A DNA stretch of 64,000 nt from Lucinisca nassula (GCA_963580285.1 OY757020.1:96103497-96167496); one strand, 5' to 3'. Shown: positions 29,985 to 40,833, counted from the first letter of the stretch. Notes: generated by a model not told the origin, from the letters alone. Made by a program: numbers and translations.

Positions 29985-31367
29985 TTATGGAGGTGCAATT
30001 GGTGATATAGATCTGCTACCACCAGCTCGTGGTGTGGCAGACCTCGATCTGTTATTGCCACTTGGTGATGATGGAGTTTCAGTCAACTCCATATCACTGT
30101 CACTCAAAGATCCGAATCTGTTCTGAAATTTTATATTGTCTCTTTCCATTTTACGTTGTCTGTCTGTTTGTCTTTGAGACAATTGATGTTTTTTTATCGG
30201 ATCTTGCGACCCCTTATTAGTTCGACCTGGGTCGGGTTTCTCTTTTACATTCGGCGCTGGCTTCGGTACGGTCGCTGTCGACCGATCCGAAGCAACCTGG
30301 ATTGCGCCTTTTGATAAATTGGTTGAACTTTGTGGTTCTGGAGTGGATTTACTCCATGCACCAGACTTTTTCAGTTCAGCAATGTATGATTCAGCAGTCT
30401 GTGTTGCGGAGCTGGTACATTTTACACCAGCACCCTTTGCGATGCTGGCGAAACTGGTGGTTGGTGTTATGTATCGCTCTTCGACAATCTTCCGCGCTTC
30501 TGGGAATGTTATCCCCCTTTGGTATTTGACGGTAAGTATTTCTTTTTCTTTTTTCCACGCCGGACAGTCTCGGGAGAAAACAGCATGTTTGCCATCACAA
30601 TTTACGCATTTGGGTTCATTTTTGCAGTTGAGGTGATTATCAACATGCTTTTCTTCACCACAATTAGGACAGAGTTGTTTTCTCTGACATCTGCTTTCGT
30701 GATGGCCAAAAGCCTGACAAGAGTAACATCTAAGAGGGTTTGGGATGTATACCTCTATGTTAATGGAAAGATATGCTACTTTGATTTTCTTGGGTAGAAT
30801 TGGTGTATTAAAAGTCAACACATAAGTTGCTGTTGGTTTTAGTACACCATTTCTACGGACTTTGATGTTACGAACACCAACAACCCCTTGATCCTTCAGG
30901 TTATCAATGATCTCTTCGTCTGAACAAGGACGCAGTTCTGGACTGCGAATCACTCCTTTAGATGAGTTTAGTGTGTTGTGAAGAGATATTTTAACCGAAA
31001 GATCAAAGGGTTTTTTGGTGGCGAGCAGGCTTACAACTTGCGGTTTTCTCTCGAGTTCCAAGAGAAGGTCACCTGATTTGAGTGATTTAATACTCTTTGG
31101 GTGTCCGGCTATGGCGACAATACTTTTCTCGATCACAAAGGGAGAAAGGCTTGACACAGTTCGTGTATCGTCAAGCGACGTGACGACCAAGAAACGCGGA
31201 ACATTGTCAAAGTTTGGTTCAGCAGACTGCTGACTTGATTGTTGACTAGACTGCTGACTGGAATTTTGACTGTGTTCATCCGATTCGGATGAATCCTCGT
31301 CTTTTTTACGTTTAGGTGCGTTGCGGTTAGGTGCGTGGGTGCGGTTGTGTTTTTTTCCATGAGCCAT
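29985..31367 (-). CDS. LINE copy D ORF1, intact gag-like protein (460 aa)
   Basis: MAHGKKHNRTH starts a basic, Ser/Gln-rich N-terminus (SQQSSQQSS repeats, about residues 34-50). An RRM-like region follows (about 55-215), then three zinc knuckles: CYSCQAFGHHESRC (CX2CX4HX4C), a CX2CX4HX6C and a CX2CX3HX6C. The C-terminal tail is basic and Ser-rich. In related LINEs, ORF1 proteins bind element RNA and form ribonucleoprotein particles. The stop lies 32 nt before ORF2. The N-terminal half differs from copies G and J while the C-terminal half is nearly identical. Confidence 0.93.
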   Translation of the reverse strand: MAHGKKHNRTHAPNRNAPKRKKDEDSSESDEHSQNSSQQSSQQSSQQSAEPNFDNVPRFLVVTSLDDTRTVSSLSPFVIEKSIVAIAGHPKSIKSLKSGDLLLELERKPQVVSLLATKKPFDLSVKISLHNTLNSSKGVIRSPELRPCSDEEIIDNLKDQGVVGVRNIKVRRNGVLKPTATYVLTFNTPILPKKIKVAYLSINIEVYIPNPLRCYSCQAFGHHESRCQRKQLCPNCGEEKHVDNHLNCKNEPKCVNCDGKHAVFSRDCPAWKKEKEILTVKYQRGITFPEARKIVEERYITPTTSFASIAKGAGVKCTSSATQTAESYIAELKKSGAWSKSTPEPQSSTNLSKGAIQVASDRSTATVPKPAPNVKEKPDPGRTNKGSQDPIKKHQLSQRQTDRQRKMERDNIKFQNRFGSLSDSDMELTETPSSPSGNNRSRSATPRAGGSRSISPIAPP

Positions 31368-31810
31368 GAGAAAAAATTCCTAGTTTCGTCCCAAGTGCTC
31401 TCCGCCCTCCGTGGAGCCCTACAAGGGAACACCATAATGGAGTGGTTATCCAACTCGCAGGTGTTAGAGATACACGTGAGATATACTCGCATAAACAAAA
31501 TGCCTACACGATTGATCCGTTTTGCCACCGCCTTCTAGAGATAAAAAGACAGAAAAGGGTAAGGTAAATGGGCATATGGTTGGTATCAGGAAAGATACAA
31601 AAAGAGTTGAAGAGAAAGCAAAGTGGTATCTCTAGGGCTCGGCGTGACCAGCCGATTGACCGTGCCGGACCGCACGGCCACCCGTCTACACCGAAAAGCC
31701 AGGCCAAAGAGGCGTGTTGGGAACCTGAAGCACCGCCACCTCAGGTAACCCTCAACCTCCAGGATCCCTTCTTCCGGCTTACAGGACGCCACCCACGGCA
31801 AACGGGTGGT

Positions 31811-31917
31811 ACTTCCTTTAGCTCTTCCCAGTGGGCACAAAGACCACAGCGGCAATGTGCCCAGTGGGAATTGAGCCCCCAGGGCCACGGCAAGGCAGGA
31901 AGTCTAATACCTGGGGG
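31811..31917 (-). ncRNA. HDV-like ribozyme candidate, 5' end of copy D
   Basis: Identical in layout to copy B. All stems and the putative catalytic C of the J4/2 strand are intact, and the first base abuts the TSD. Confidence 0.7.
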
Positions 31918-33833
31918 GGGACACCCTGTTCTTGATCATAGAAATCTGACACGGTAGACCCCACACGCACCTGAAACATGCGCTCCCTAAAAAGCTTTCA
32001 ATAAAACTGGGAAGTTTTCCTCTTAAGCCAATGTTATGTAGATCCCTCAATATTCCATAACGCCATGTTGTATCATATGCTTTCTCCAAGTCGAAAAAGA
32101 CAGCTACTACGTGTTCTTTGTTAATAAAAGCATCTCGTATAAATGTTTCTAGTCTTATTAAATTGTCATTGGTACTACGTTCCGAACGAAAGCCCGATTG
32201 ATATTCTGAAATGAGGTTGTTGGACTCTAAGTACCAGACTAATCTCTTGTTTATCATTCTCTCCAATGTTTTACACAAACAACTTGTCAAAGCTATCGGA
32301 CGATAATTTGTAGGTTCTGCATGATCTTTCCCTGGTTTCGGAATTGGTACAACTGTAGCTACACGCCAGCTCTCAGGACAGACCCCCGTTTCCCAAATAT
32401 TATTAAAGATATCTAAAAGTGTTGTAAGAGAACTTTTTGGCAGATGCTTAAGCATCTGATAATGAATTTCATCGGGGCCGGTTGCCGTATCATGTGATTT
32501 TTCAATGGCTTCAACGAGTTCGGATAAGTTCAAAGGTTTGTTGTATTCTTCGTGATTAAGGGATTTAAAGTTTAGATTTCTTTTCTCTTGATCCTTTTTG
32601 AAATTTCTAAAAGTGTCAGAATAATTACGCGATGATGAATTTCTCAAGAATGTGTGCCCAAGAGTATCTGAAATATCTTTTTTTGTTGAAGCTTTTGTGT
32701 CAAATTCAGTATTTAAATGTGTAAAACTAGAAGACTTTGTTTTTCCTGAAATTTTTCGTACCATATCCCAAACCTTTTTAATGGGGGTTTTATAGTTCAA
32801 TTTGGAGACATATTCTCTCCATGACTTTCGTTTGGAAGCTCGGATTGTTCGCCGAGCTTTAGCTCTATAAACTTTTACGTCGTTGAGCTTTTCTGAAGTG
32901 GGATTTTTGCAGAACTTATTTAGAGCCTGTTTACGCTTTTTAATAGCTTCTTTACAGTCATTATTAAACTAAGGCTTGCTTTTCTTAGTATTTGTGGAGG
33001 TCTTTGGAATGCATTGTTCTGATATGTTAATAAGTTTATCTGTGAAATCAGAAACAATGTCGGATGATTCATTAAAATGATCAATTGATAACTCTTCTTC
33101 ACATAAATTATGGAATAATTCCCAGTCGGCTTTATTCATTTTCCATTTCTGGTTTACAGTCCTCATCTGGTTCGTTTACGCTCTCAATTATAACAGGGAA
33201 GTGATCACTTCCGCACTGATCATCATGAACAGACCAGTCATAGTCCAAGAAGAGAGATGGGTGACACAAAGAGAGATCTAAAGAAGACAAATGACCTGTC
33301 GCAGGGTGAAGGTAAGTATAAGATTTATCATTCATCAAGCAAAGATCGCTCTTTGCAATAAAATCTTCAACAAGTGCTCCTCTGTTATTGATATCTTTAC
33401 AGCCCCATAGAATATTGTGACCATTGAAGTCGCCAACTAAAAGATATGGGGATGGAAGCTGACTCAGCAATGAGTCAAGATGTTCGGGCTTTAAAGAAAA
33501 TGAGGGTGGAATATATAAAGAGCATACTGTTGTTTCTTTATCCAGAGAAACCGATACTGCTACAGCTTTTAGGTCTGTTTTTAATTTGATCTCTCTTTGT
33601 GGTAAACATGATTTAACAAGAATTGAACTGCCACCAGATGGTTTGTTACCATCAGAATAGATATAGTTGTATGTTTTGAAACCCCTGACATCAATGTTGT
33701 CATCAGTTTTTAAAAAAGTTTCTTGCAAACAAAAAACCGATGGGTTTAATAACGAAATAAGTAATAAGAGTTCATTATAATTTGATTTAAGACCTCGACA
33801 ATTCCATTGTATTATTTTGTGTTTTAAATCCAT
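31918..33833 (-). pseudogene. LINE copy C ORF2, N-terminal half, multiple defects
   Basis: ATG at 33833 opens an endonuclease domain with QETF, GDFNGHN and GSDHFPV. An extra T near 33153 shifts the frame, a Trp codon near 32969 has become a stop (after STNTKKSKP), and a missing C near 31985 shifts the frame again in RT. Further RT sequence lies at 25405-26147, beyond copy D. Confidence 0.88.
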
Positions 33834-33850
33834 TTTATGAAGAGATTAAG

Positions 33851-34016
33851 TGAGTGAGTGAGTTTTTGTTTTACGTCCCACCAACAGCTAAGGTCATACG
33901 GAGACGGGACCTCGGTTTAAAGACTCATCCGAAAGTCTGGAGAAGCCCGGGATCGATCCTGCGATCCCTGGTTTACAAGGCGAGTAGCATATCCACTGCA
34001 CCACAGGGGCTTCTAA
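33851..34016 (-). mobile_element. tRNA-derived SINE with perfect TSD, inserted in copy C
   Basis: The 166-bp insert is flanked by AAGAGATTAAG (33840-33850 and 34017-34027). On the minus strand it begins AGAAGCCCC and has a perfect RNA polymerase III A box (TGGTGCAGTGG) and a B-box-like GGATCGATCCC about 35 bp later. It ends GGGACGTAAAACAAAAACTC with an (ACTC)n tail. Copy I (50005-50020) shows the empty site. It is inserted in the same orientation as the LINE, between ORF1 and ORF2. Confidence 0.92.
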
Positions 34017-34027
34017 AAGAGATTAAG

Positions 34028-35431
34028 ACTAGAAACTATATTGGAGCTGCAATTGGTGATATAGATCTGCTACCACCAGCTCGTGGTGTTGCTGACCTCG
34101 ATCTGTTATTGCCATTTGGTGATGATGGAGTTTCAAACTCCATATCACTGTCACTCAAAGATCCGAATCTGTTCTGGAATCTTATATCGCTCTTTCCATT
34201 TTACGTTGTCTGTCTGTTTTTGAGACAATTGTTTTTTTCGGATCTTCCGATCCTTTATTAGTTCGACCCGAGTCGAGTTTCTCTTTTGCATGTGGCGCTG
34301 GCTTCGGTACGGTCGCTGTCGACCGATCCGAAGCAACCTGGATTGCGCCATTTGATAATTTGGTTGAACTTTGTGGTGCTGGAGTGGATTTACTCCATGC
34401 ACCAGATTTTTTCAGTTCAGCTATGCATGATTCAACAGTCTGCGTTGCGGAGGTAGAAACTTGTACACCAGCACCCTTTGTGATGCTGGCGTAACTGGTC
34501 GTTGATGTTGTGTATCGCTCGTCAACAATTTTCCGTGCTTCTGGGAATGTTAACCCCCTTTGGTATTTGACAGTAAGTATTTCTTTTTCTTTTTTCCATG
34601 CCGGACAATCGCGAGAGAAACAGCATGCTTGCCACCACAATTGACGCATTTGGCCTCATTCTTACAGTTTTGATGGTTATCGACATGCTTTTCTTCACCA
34701 CAATTTGGACAGAGTTGCTTCTTCTGACATCTGCTTTTGTGGTGGCCAAAAACCTGACACGAGTGACATCTGAGAGGGTTTGGTATATACACCTCTACGT
34801 TAACTGAAAGGTAAGCTACTTTGATTTTCTTGGGCAGAACTGGTGTATTGAAAGTCAACACGTAAGTACCTGTTGGCTTCAATACACCACCTCTACGAAC
34901 TTGGATGTTACGTACGCCAATGACGCCCTCAGATCTCAAGTTGTCAATGATCTCTGCATCAGTACAAGGACGCAGCTCTGGGCTGCGGATGACATCTTTA
35001 CATGAATTAAGTGTGTTGTGCAGAGAAACCTTGACATTGAGATCGAAGAGCTTTGTGGTACCAAGCAGGCTTTTCACCTGCTGCTCTCTCTCGACTTCTA
35101 ATAAAAGGTCACCTGACTTAAGCTTTTTTATGCTTTTGGGATGTCCGGCAATGGACACTATGCTTTTTTCTATCACGAATGGTGATAAACTGGACACAGT
35201 GCGTGCATCGTCACAGGAGGTCATTACCAAGAAACGTGGAAAATTGGTTGACTTTGGTGCTGCAGACTGCTGACTAGACTGTTGACTAGAATGCTGAGAC
35301 TGCTGACTAGACTGTTGACTAGAATGCTGAGACTGCTGACTTGACTGTTGACTGGGTTCATCCGTTTCGGATGAATCCTCGTCTTTTTTACGTTTAGCTG
35401 CGTTGCGGTTATGTTTTTTTCCATGACCCAT
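34028..35431 (-). pseudogene. LINE copy C ORF1, frameshifted
   Basis: MGHGKKHNRNAAKRKKDED opens the ORF1 protein at 35431, with an enlarged Ser/Gln repeat (three SQQSQHSS-type blocks) and the RRM-like and knuckle regions. A lost A near 34615 shifts the frame after the third knuckle, and a further shift occurs near 34185. Closest to the copy I version. Confidence 0.88.
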
Positions 35432-35874
35432 AAGGAAAAAATTCTAGTTTCGTCCCAAGTGCTCTCCGCCCTCCGTGGAGCCCTAGAAGGGAACACCATA
35501 ATGGAGTGGTTATCCAACTCGCAGGTGTTAGAGATACACGCAAGATATACTCGTATAAACAAAATGCCTACACGATTGATCCGTTTAGCCACCGCCTTCT
35601 AGAGATAAAAAGACAGAAAAGGGTAAGGTAAATGGGCATATGGTTGGTATCAGGAAAGATACAAAAAGAGTTGAAGAGAAAGCAAAGCGGTATCTCTAGG
35701 GCTCGGCGTGACCAGCCGATTGACCGTGCCGGACCGCACGGCCACCCGTCTACACCGAAAAGCCAGGCCAAAGAGGCGTGTTGGGTACCTGAAGCACCGC
35801 CACCTCAGGTAACCCTCAACCTCCAGGATCCCTTCTTCCGGCTTACAGGACGCCACCCACGGCAAACGGGTGGT

Positions 35875-35981
35875 ACTTCCTTTAGCTCTTCCCAGTGGGC
35901 ACAGAGACCACAGCGGCAATGTGCCCAGTGGGAATTGAGCCCCCAGGGCCACGACAAGGCAGGAAGTCTAATACCTGGGGG
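35875..35981 (-). ncRNA. HDV-like ribozyme candidate, 5' end of copy C
   Basis: Same 107-nt fold. It differs from the others by C to U at element position 28, in the predicted L3 loop, so it leaves stems P1-P4 unchanged. Confidence 0.65.
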
Positions 35982-36243
35982 TATCGGTTGATAAATGGTT
36001 TAAAATTATTAAAAGGAATTTTAAAAACAGATGGATCAAGATTGAGCGATTCCTTTGCTTTCTTGTCAGCATATTCATTGCCAACAATGCCAATATGGCT
36101 CGGAAGCCAACAAAACAAGATTTGGTGTGTTTTAGAAATTTCATGATGTTTTTCGATCAATTTTTGAATTTGAGGATTTTTAGATGATGAATGGTCTAAA
36201 GCCTTAAGCACAGAAAGTGAATCAGAAAATATAATTGCTTTTT
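35982..36243 (-). mobile_element. LINE copy E, piece 1 (RNase H C-terminal part)
   Basis: ORF2 sequence from TATCGGTTGATAAATGG to ATAATTGCTTTT. It is contiguous in element coordinates with the later E pieces at 42811-43135, 51960-52383 and 58190-60805. E's own 3' end is missing to the left. Confidence 0.85.
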
Positions 36244-37499
36244 GATGATGATGATGATGATGATTTCGTGTTTAACGACGCGTCAACCCTCTTTGTGGGT
36301 CATAAGCGTCAAACGGTTGATGGTTAAACGGCATGAATAATTATGATGATATTAAAAGTAAAAAGTCAGAATGATAATGTATAAAAATCTGAAATAGTTA
36401 AATCTTATGAAAAAGTCCAATTTCTTTTAAGAATAAAATAATATTATCAACAGGTACATCTCGAAACAGTTGTTGCAAAGTGTCAGCTTTGAAATATAAA
36501 ATACGTGAGGGTGAAAAGTCAACACAGTCAATTAAGATATGTTTCACAGTGAATGGCTGATCACAACCTACACAAGAAGGCTGATCATCACCATTAAAAA
36601 TATAAGAATGAGTAACTCTAGTATGGCCGATGCGCAGTCGTGTTAATACTACGTCCTCTTTTCTGGAAAACTGTGGAGGAGAGCATTTTGTACTAACGAC
36701 AGGTTTAATGGCATGGAGTTTGTTATTTATTGCACGGTCCCATTCGCCTTAAAATTATTAAAAGGAATTTTAAAAACAGATGGATCAAGATTGAGCGATT
36801 CCTTTGCTTTCTTGTCAGCATATTCATTGCCAACAATGCCAATATGGCTCGGAAGCCAACAAAACAAGATTTGGTGTGTTTTAGAAATTTCATGATGTTT
36901 TTCGATCAATTTTTGAATTTGAGGATTTTTAGATGATGAATGGTCTAAAGCCTTAAGCACAGAAAGTGAATCAGAAAATATAATTGCTTTTTGATGATGA
37001 TGATGATGATGATTTCGTGTTTAACGACGCGTCAACCCTCTTTGTGGGTCATAAGCGTCAAACGGTTGATGGTTAAACGGCATGAATAATTATGATGATA
37101 TTAAAAGTAAAAAGTCAGAATGATAATGTATAAAAATCTGAAATAGTTAAATCTTATGAAAAAGTCCAATTTCTTTTAAGAATAAAATAATATTATCAAC
37201 AGGTACATCTCGAAACAGTTGTTGCAAAGTGTCAGCTTTGAAATATAAAATACGTGAGGGTGAAAAGTCAACACAGTCAATTAAGATATGTTTCACAGTG
37301 AATGGCTGATCACAACCTACACAAGAAGGCTGATCATCACCATTAAAAATATAAGAATGAGTAACTCTAGTATGGCCGATGCGCAGTCGTGTTAATACTA
37401 CGTCCTCTTTTCTGGAAAACTGTGGAGGAGAGCATTTTGTACTAACGACAGGTTTAATGGCATGGAGTTTGTTATTTATTGCACGGTCCCATTCGCCTT
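36002..37499. repeat. 749-bp tandem duplication (36002-36750 and 36751-37499)
   Basis: Each unit contains the end of E piece 1, the (TGA)n tail and the first ~505 bp of the copy G 3' end. The two units share the variant GAAATAGTT (36391 and 37140) not seen in other copies. The junction at 36750/36751 (GCCTT joined to AAAATT) has TT microhomology. The duplication happened after G had inserted. Confidence 0.95.
36244..36750 (-). mobile_element. Duplicated 3' end of LINE copy G
   Basis: Tail, 3' UTR and the last ~120 codons of ORF2, identical in structure to the start of copy G. It is the left unit of the 749-bp duplication and not a separate insertion. Confidence 0.85.
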
Positions 37500-40400
37500 G
37501 CCATTCCGACAAGATGTATCTGTTGATAAATGGTTTAAAATTGTTAAAAGGAATTTTAAAAACAGATGGATCAAGATTGAGCGATTCCTTTGCTTTCTTG
37601 TCAGCATATTCATTGCCGACAATGCCAATATGGCTCGGAAGCCAACAAAACAAGATTTGGTGTGTTTTAGAAATTTCATGATGTTTTTCGATCAATTTTT
37701 GAATTTGAGGATTTTTAGATGATGAATGGTCTAAAGCCTTAAGCACAGAAAGTGAATCCGAAAATATAATTGCTTTTTGAATTGTTGAAGAACTGATAAA
37801 ATCTAAAGCTAGGTCTATTGCTTTGGCTTCAGCTGTAAAAATAGATGAACCATCTGGAAGGCGCATGGTTTTGTGCGTATCTTTAGAAACATACGCACAG
37901 CCAACTTTATCTCCTTCTTTGGAACCATCAGTATAGACTTGCTGGTAATCATTGTAACGTGACTGCAGTACCTGAAAGTTTTGTTTGAGACGTATTGGAT
38001 TTGATTCGGATTTTTTTCCATCATGTAAGTCGAACAGAATAGAAGGTTGTTTAATACACCAAGATGGAACTTCGGCGGTTTCATGTTTTTGAATATTTTT
38101 AAGGTCGATACCTGAATTTTCCAGCAGTGGTAAAATACGTAATCCAAAAGGTTTGATTGCTGTGGGTTTTGTTTCATACTTATCTACAAATTGAGGTCGA
38201 AATGAAATTTTGGATGCCGGGTTAGATGGATTTGCAGCAAGTCTGATAGCATACTGAAGAGAAAGTTTCTCTCTGCGCGAGGTTAAAGATGGTTCACCTG
38301 CTTCTACATAAAGGCTTAATACGGGAGAAGTACGGAAGGCTCCCATGGCCAGACGAAGGCCTTGGTGATGGATAGTATCCAAGGATTTTAAATAGGACTT
38401 TCTGGCAGAACCATAAACAACAGACCCATAATCTAATTTAGATCTTATTAAAGACCGGTAAAGATGTAATAAAGTATACCGATCTGCTCCCCAACTTGTA
38501 TGAGCTAAAACTTTCAAAAGATTCAAAGCTTTTAAGCATTTCGCTTTAAGATATTTAATATGTGGAATAAAAGATAACTTTTGATCAAATATGACCCCAA
38601 GAAATTTGGCTTCTTCAACAACAGGAATTTGTGATCCGTATAAAAACAGGGAAGGATGTTCGTGTTTCTTCCGTTGTTTACAAAAATGAACACACTGCGT
38701 TTTCGACTTGGAGAACTTGAAACCATTTTTATCAGTCCATTCTTCTATTCTTTTTAAATTTTGTTGTAACTTTCGTTCAATTGTTTTCATATTTTTTGAA
38801 CGGTAACATATACAAAAATCATCAACATACAATGAACAATCAGTTTTGTCGTCCAAACATTGTACAATATTGTTTATTTTGATGTTAAATAGCGTAGTTG
38901 AAAGAATACTACCCTGTGGGACACCCTGTTCTTGATCATAGAAATCTGACAGGGTAGACCCCACACGCACCTGAAACATGCGCTCCCCTAAAAAGCTTTC
39001 AATAAAACTGGGAAGTTTTCCTCTTAAGCCAATGTTATGTAGATCTTTCAATATTCCATAACGCCATGTTGTATCATATGCTTTCTCCAAGTCGAAAAAG
39101 ACAGCCACTACGTGTTCTTTGTTAATAAAAGCATCTCGTATAAATGTTTCTAGTCTTATTAAATTGTCATTGGTACTACGTTCCGAACGAAAGCCCGATT
39201 GATATTCTGAAATGAGGTTGTTGGACTCTAAGTACCAGACTAATCTCTTGTTTATCATTCTCTCCAATGTTTTACACAAACAACTTGTCAAAGCTATCGG
39301 ACGATAATTTGTAGGTTCTGCATGATCTTTCCCTGGTTTCGGAATTGGTACAACTGTAGCTACACGCCAACTCTCAGGACAGACCCCCGTTTCCCAAATA
39401 TTATTAAAGATATCTAAAAGTGTTGTAAGAGAACTTTTTGGCAGATGCTTAAGCATCTGATAATGAATTTCATCGGGGCCGGTTGCCGTATCATGTGATT
39501 TTTCAATGGCTTCAACGAGTTCGGATAAGTTAAATGGTGTGTTGTATTCTTCGTGATTAAGGGATTTGAAGTTAAGTTTTCTTTTCTCCTGGTCCTTTTT
39601 GAAATTTCTAAAAGTGTCAGAATAATTACGCGATGATGAATTTCTCAAAAATGTGTGACCAAGAGTATCTGAAATATCTTTTTTAGTTGAAGCTATTGTG
39701 TCAAATTCAGTATTTAAATGTGTAAAACTAGAAGACTTTGTTTTTCCTGAAATTTTTCGTACCATATCCCAAACCTTTTTAATGGGGGTTTTATAGTTCA
39801 ATTTGGAGACATATTCTCTCCATGACTTTCGTTTGGAAGCTCGGATTGTTCGCCGAGCTTTAGCTCTAAAAACTTTTACGTCGTTGAGCTTTTCTGAAGT
39901 GGGATTTTTGCAGAACTTATTTAGAGCCTGTTTACGCTTTTTAATAGCTTCTTTACAGTCATTATTAAACCAAGGCTTGCTTTTCTTAGTATTTGTGGAG
40001 GTCTTTGGAATGCATTGTTCTGATATGTTAATAAGTGTATCTGTGAAATCAGAAACAATGTCAGACGATTCATTTAAGTGATCAACTGATAACTCTTCTT
40101 CACATAAATTATGGAATAATTCCCAGTCGGCTTTATTCATTTTCCATTTCTGGTTACAGTCTTCATCTGGTTCGTTTACGCTCTCTATTATAACAGGAAA
40201 GTGATCACTTCCGCACTGATCATCATGAACAGACCAGTCATAGTCCAAGAAGAGAGATGGGTGACACAAAGAGAGATCTAAAGAAGACAAATGACCTGTC
40301 GCAGGGTGAAGGTAAGTATAAGATTTATCATTCATCAAGCAAAGATCGTTCTTTGCAATAAAATCTTCGACAAGTGCTCCTCTGTTATTGACATCTTTAC

Positions 40401-40833
40401 AGCCCCATAGAATATTGTGACCATTGAAGTCGCCAACTAAAAGATATGGCGATGGAAGTTGACTCAGCAATGAGTCAAGATGTTCGGGCTTTAAAGAAAA
40501 TGAGGGTGGGATATATAGAGAGCAAACTGTAGTTTCTTTATCCAGAGAAACCGATACTGCTACAGCTTGAAGGTCGGTTTTTAATTTGATCTCTCTTTGT
40601 GGTAAACATGATTTAACAAAAATTGAGCTGCCACCAGATGGTTTGTTACCATCAGAATAGATATAGTTGTATGTATTGAAACCCCTGACATCTATGTTGT
40701 CATCAGTTTTTAAAAAAGTTTCTTGCAAACAAAACACCGATGGGGTTAGTAGCGAAATAAGTAATAAGAGTTCATTATAATTTGATTTAAGACCTCGACA
40801 ATTCCATTGTATTATTTTGTGTTTTAAATCCAT
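37147..40833 (-). CDS. LINE copy G ORF2: endonuclease, reverse transcriptase, RNase H (1228 aa, intact)
   Basis: ATG at 40833. Residues ~1-225 form an APE-type endonuclease (WNCRG, QETFLK, GDFNGHN, SSLDLSLC, GSDHFPV). RT spans about 490-760, with PIPKPGKDH near 494, DLEKAYD near 580, GVPQGS near 635 and catalytic YVDD near 668. RNase H lies at about 965-1085 (YTDGSKEGD, FSDSL, NEYADKKAKES). A CX2CX7HX4C finger (CVGCDQPFTVKHILIDC) lies near 1170. In this class the endonuclease nicks the target and RT copies element RNA from the nick. APE plus RT plus RNase H points to the I group; Nimb, Ingi or LOA-like relatives are not excluded. No stop or frameshift. Confidence 0.95.
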   Translation of the reverse strand: MDLKHKIIQWNCRGLKSNYNELLLLISLLTPSVFCLQETFLKTDDNIDVRGFNTYNYIYSDGNKPSGGSSIFVKSCLPQREIKLKTDLQAVAVSVSLDKETTVCSLYIPPSFSLKPEHLDSLLSQLPSPYLLVGDFNGHNILWGCKDVNNRGALVEDFIAKNDLCLMNDKSYTYLHPATGHLSSLDLSLCHPSLFLDYDWSVHDDQCGSDHFPVIIESVNEPDEDCNQKWKMNKADWELFHNLCEEELSVDHLNESSDIVSDFTDTLINISEQCIPKTSTNTKKSKPWFNNDCKEAIKKRKQALNKFCKNPTSEKLNDVKVFRAKARRTIRASKRKSWREYVSKLNYKTPIKKVWDMVRKISGKTKSSSFTHLNTEFDTIASTKKDISDTLGHTFLRNSSSRNYSDTFRNFKKDQEKRKLNFKSLNHEEYNTPFNLSELVEAIEKSHDTATGPDEIHYQMLKHLPKSSLTTLLDIFNNIWETGVCPESWRVATVVPIPKPGKDHAEPTNYRPIALTSCLCKTLERMINKRLVWYLESNNLISEYQSGFRSERSTNDNLIRLETFIRDAFINKEHVVAVFFDLEKAYDTTWRYGILKDLHNIGLRGKLPSFIESFLGERMFQVRVGSTLSDFYDQEQGVPQGSILSTTLFNIKINNIVQCLDDKTDCSLYVDDFCICYRSKNMKTIERKLQQNLKRIEEWTDKNGFKFSKSKTQCVHFCKQRKKHEHPSLFLYGSQIPVVEEAKFLGVIFDQKLSFIPHIKYLKAKCLKALNLLKVLAHTSWGADRYTLLHLYRSLIRSKLDYGSVVYGSARKSYLKSLDTIHHQGLRLAMGAFRTSPVLSLYVEAGEPSLTSRREKLSLQYAIRLAANPSNPASKISFRPQFVDKYETKPTAIKPFGLRILPLLENSGIDLKNIQKHETAEVPSWCIKQPSILFDLHDGKKSESNPIRLKQNFQVLQSRYNDYQQVYTDGSKEGDKVGCAYVSKDTHKTMRLPDGSSIFTAEAKAIDLALDFISSSTIQKAIIFSDSLSVLKALDHSSSKNPQIQKLIEKHHEISKTHQILFCWLPSHIGIVGNEYADKKAKESLNLDPSVFKIPFNNFKPFINRYILSEWQGEWDRAINNKLHAIKPVVSTKCSPPQFSRKEDVVLTRLRIGHTRVTHSYIFNGDDQPSCVGCDQPFTVKHILIDCVDFSPSRILYFKADTLQQLFRDVPVDNIILFLKEIGLFHKI

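Larger units (their letters stand above)
26148..31917 (-). mobile_element. LINE copy D, full length, nested in copy C
   Basis: The (ATC)n tail is at 26148 and the 5' end at 31917, flanked by the 11-bp TSD GGGACACCCTG (26137-26147 and 31918-31928). ORF1 is intact. ORF2 carries one frameshift and a small in-frame deletion, so it is a recent but probably non-autonomous copy. Confidence 0.95.
31918..35981 (-). mobile_element. LINE copy C, right part (RT N-terminus to 5' end)
   Basis: It continues the copy interrupted by D and runs through RT, endonuclease, ORF1 and 5' UTR to the 5' end at 35981. It belongs to the ORF1 subfamily shared with copy I (GVQVSTSATQTVESC). It carries several inactivating changes and a SINE between ORF1 and ORF2. 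Its 5' end abuts ORF2 sequence of copy E (TATCGGTTGATAAATGG), so C inserted into E. Confidence 0.9.

Noticed and set aside
36244..36750. A separate short LINE insertion
   Set aside because: Its private variants and exact 749-bp offset show that it is a duplicated piece of copy G and its flank, not an independent insertion.
37379..37722. Plus-strand frames of 86-100 codons recurring in each LINE copy
   Set aside because: They are antisense shadows of the ORF2 RNase H and finger region, repeated because the element is repeated.
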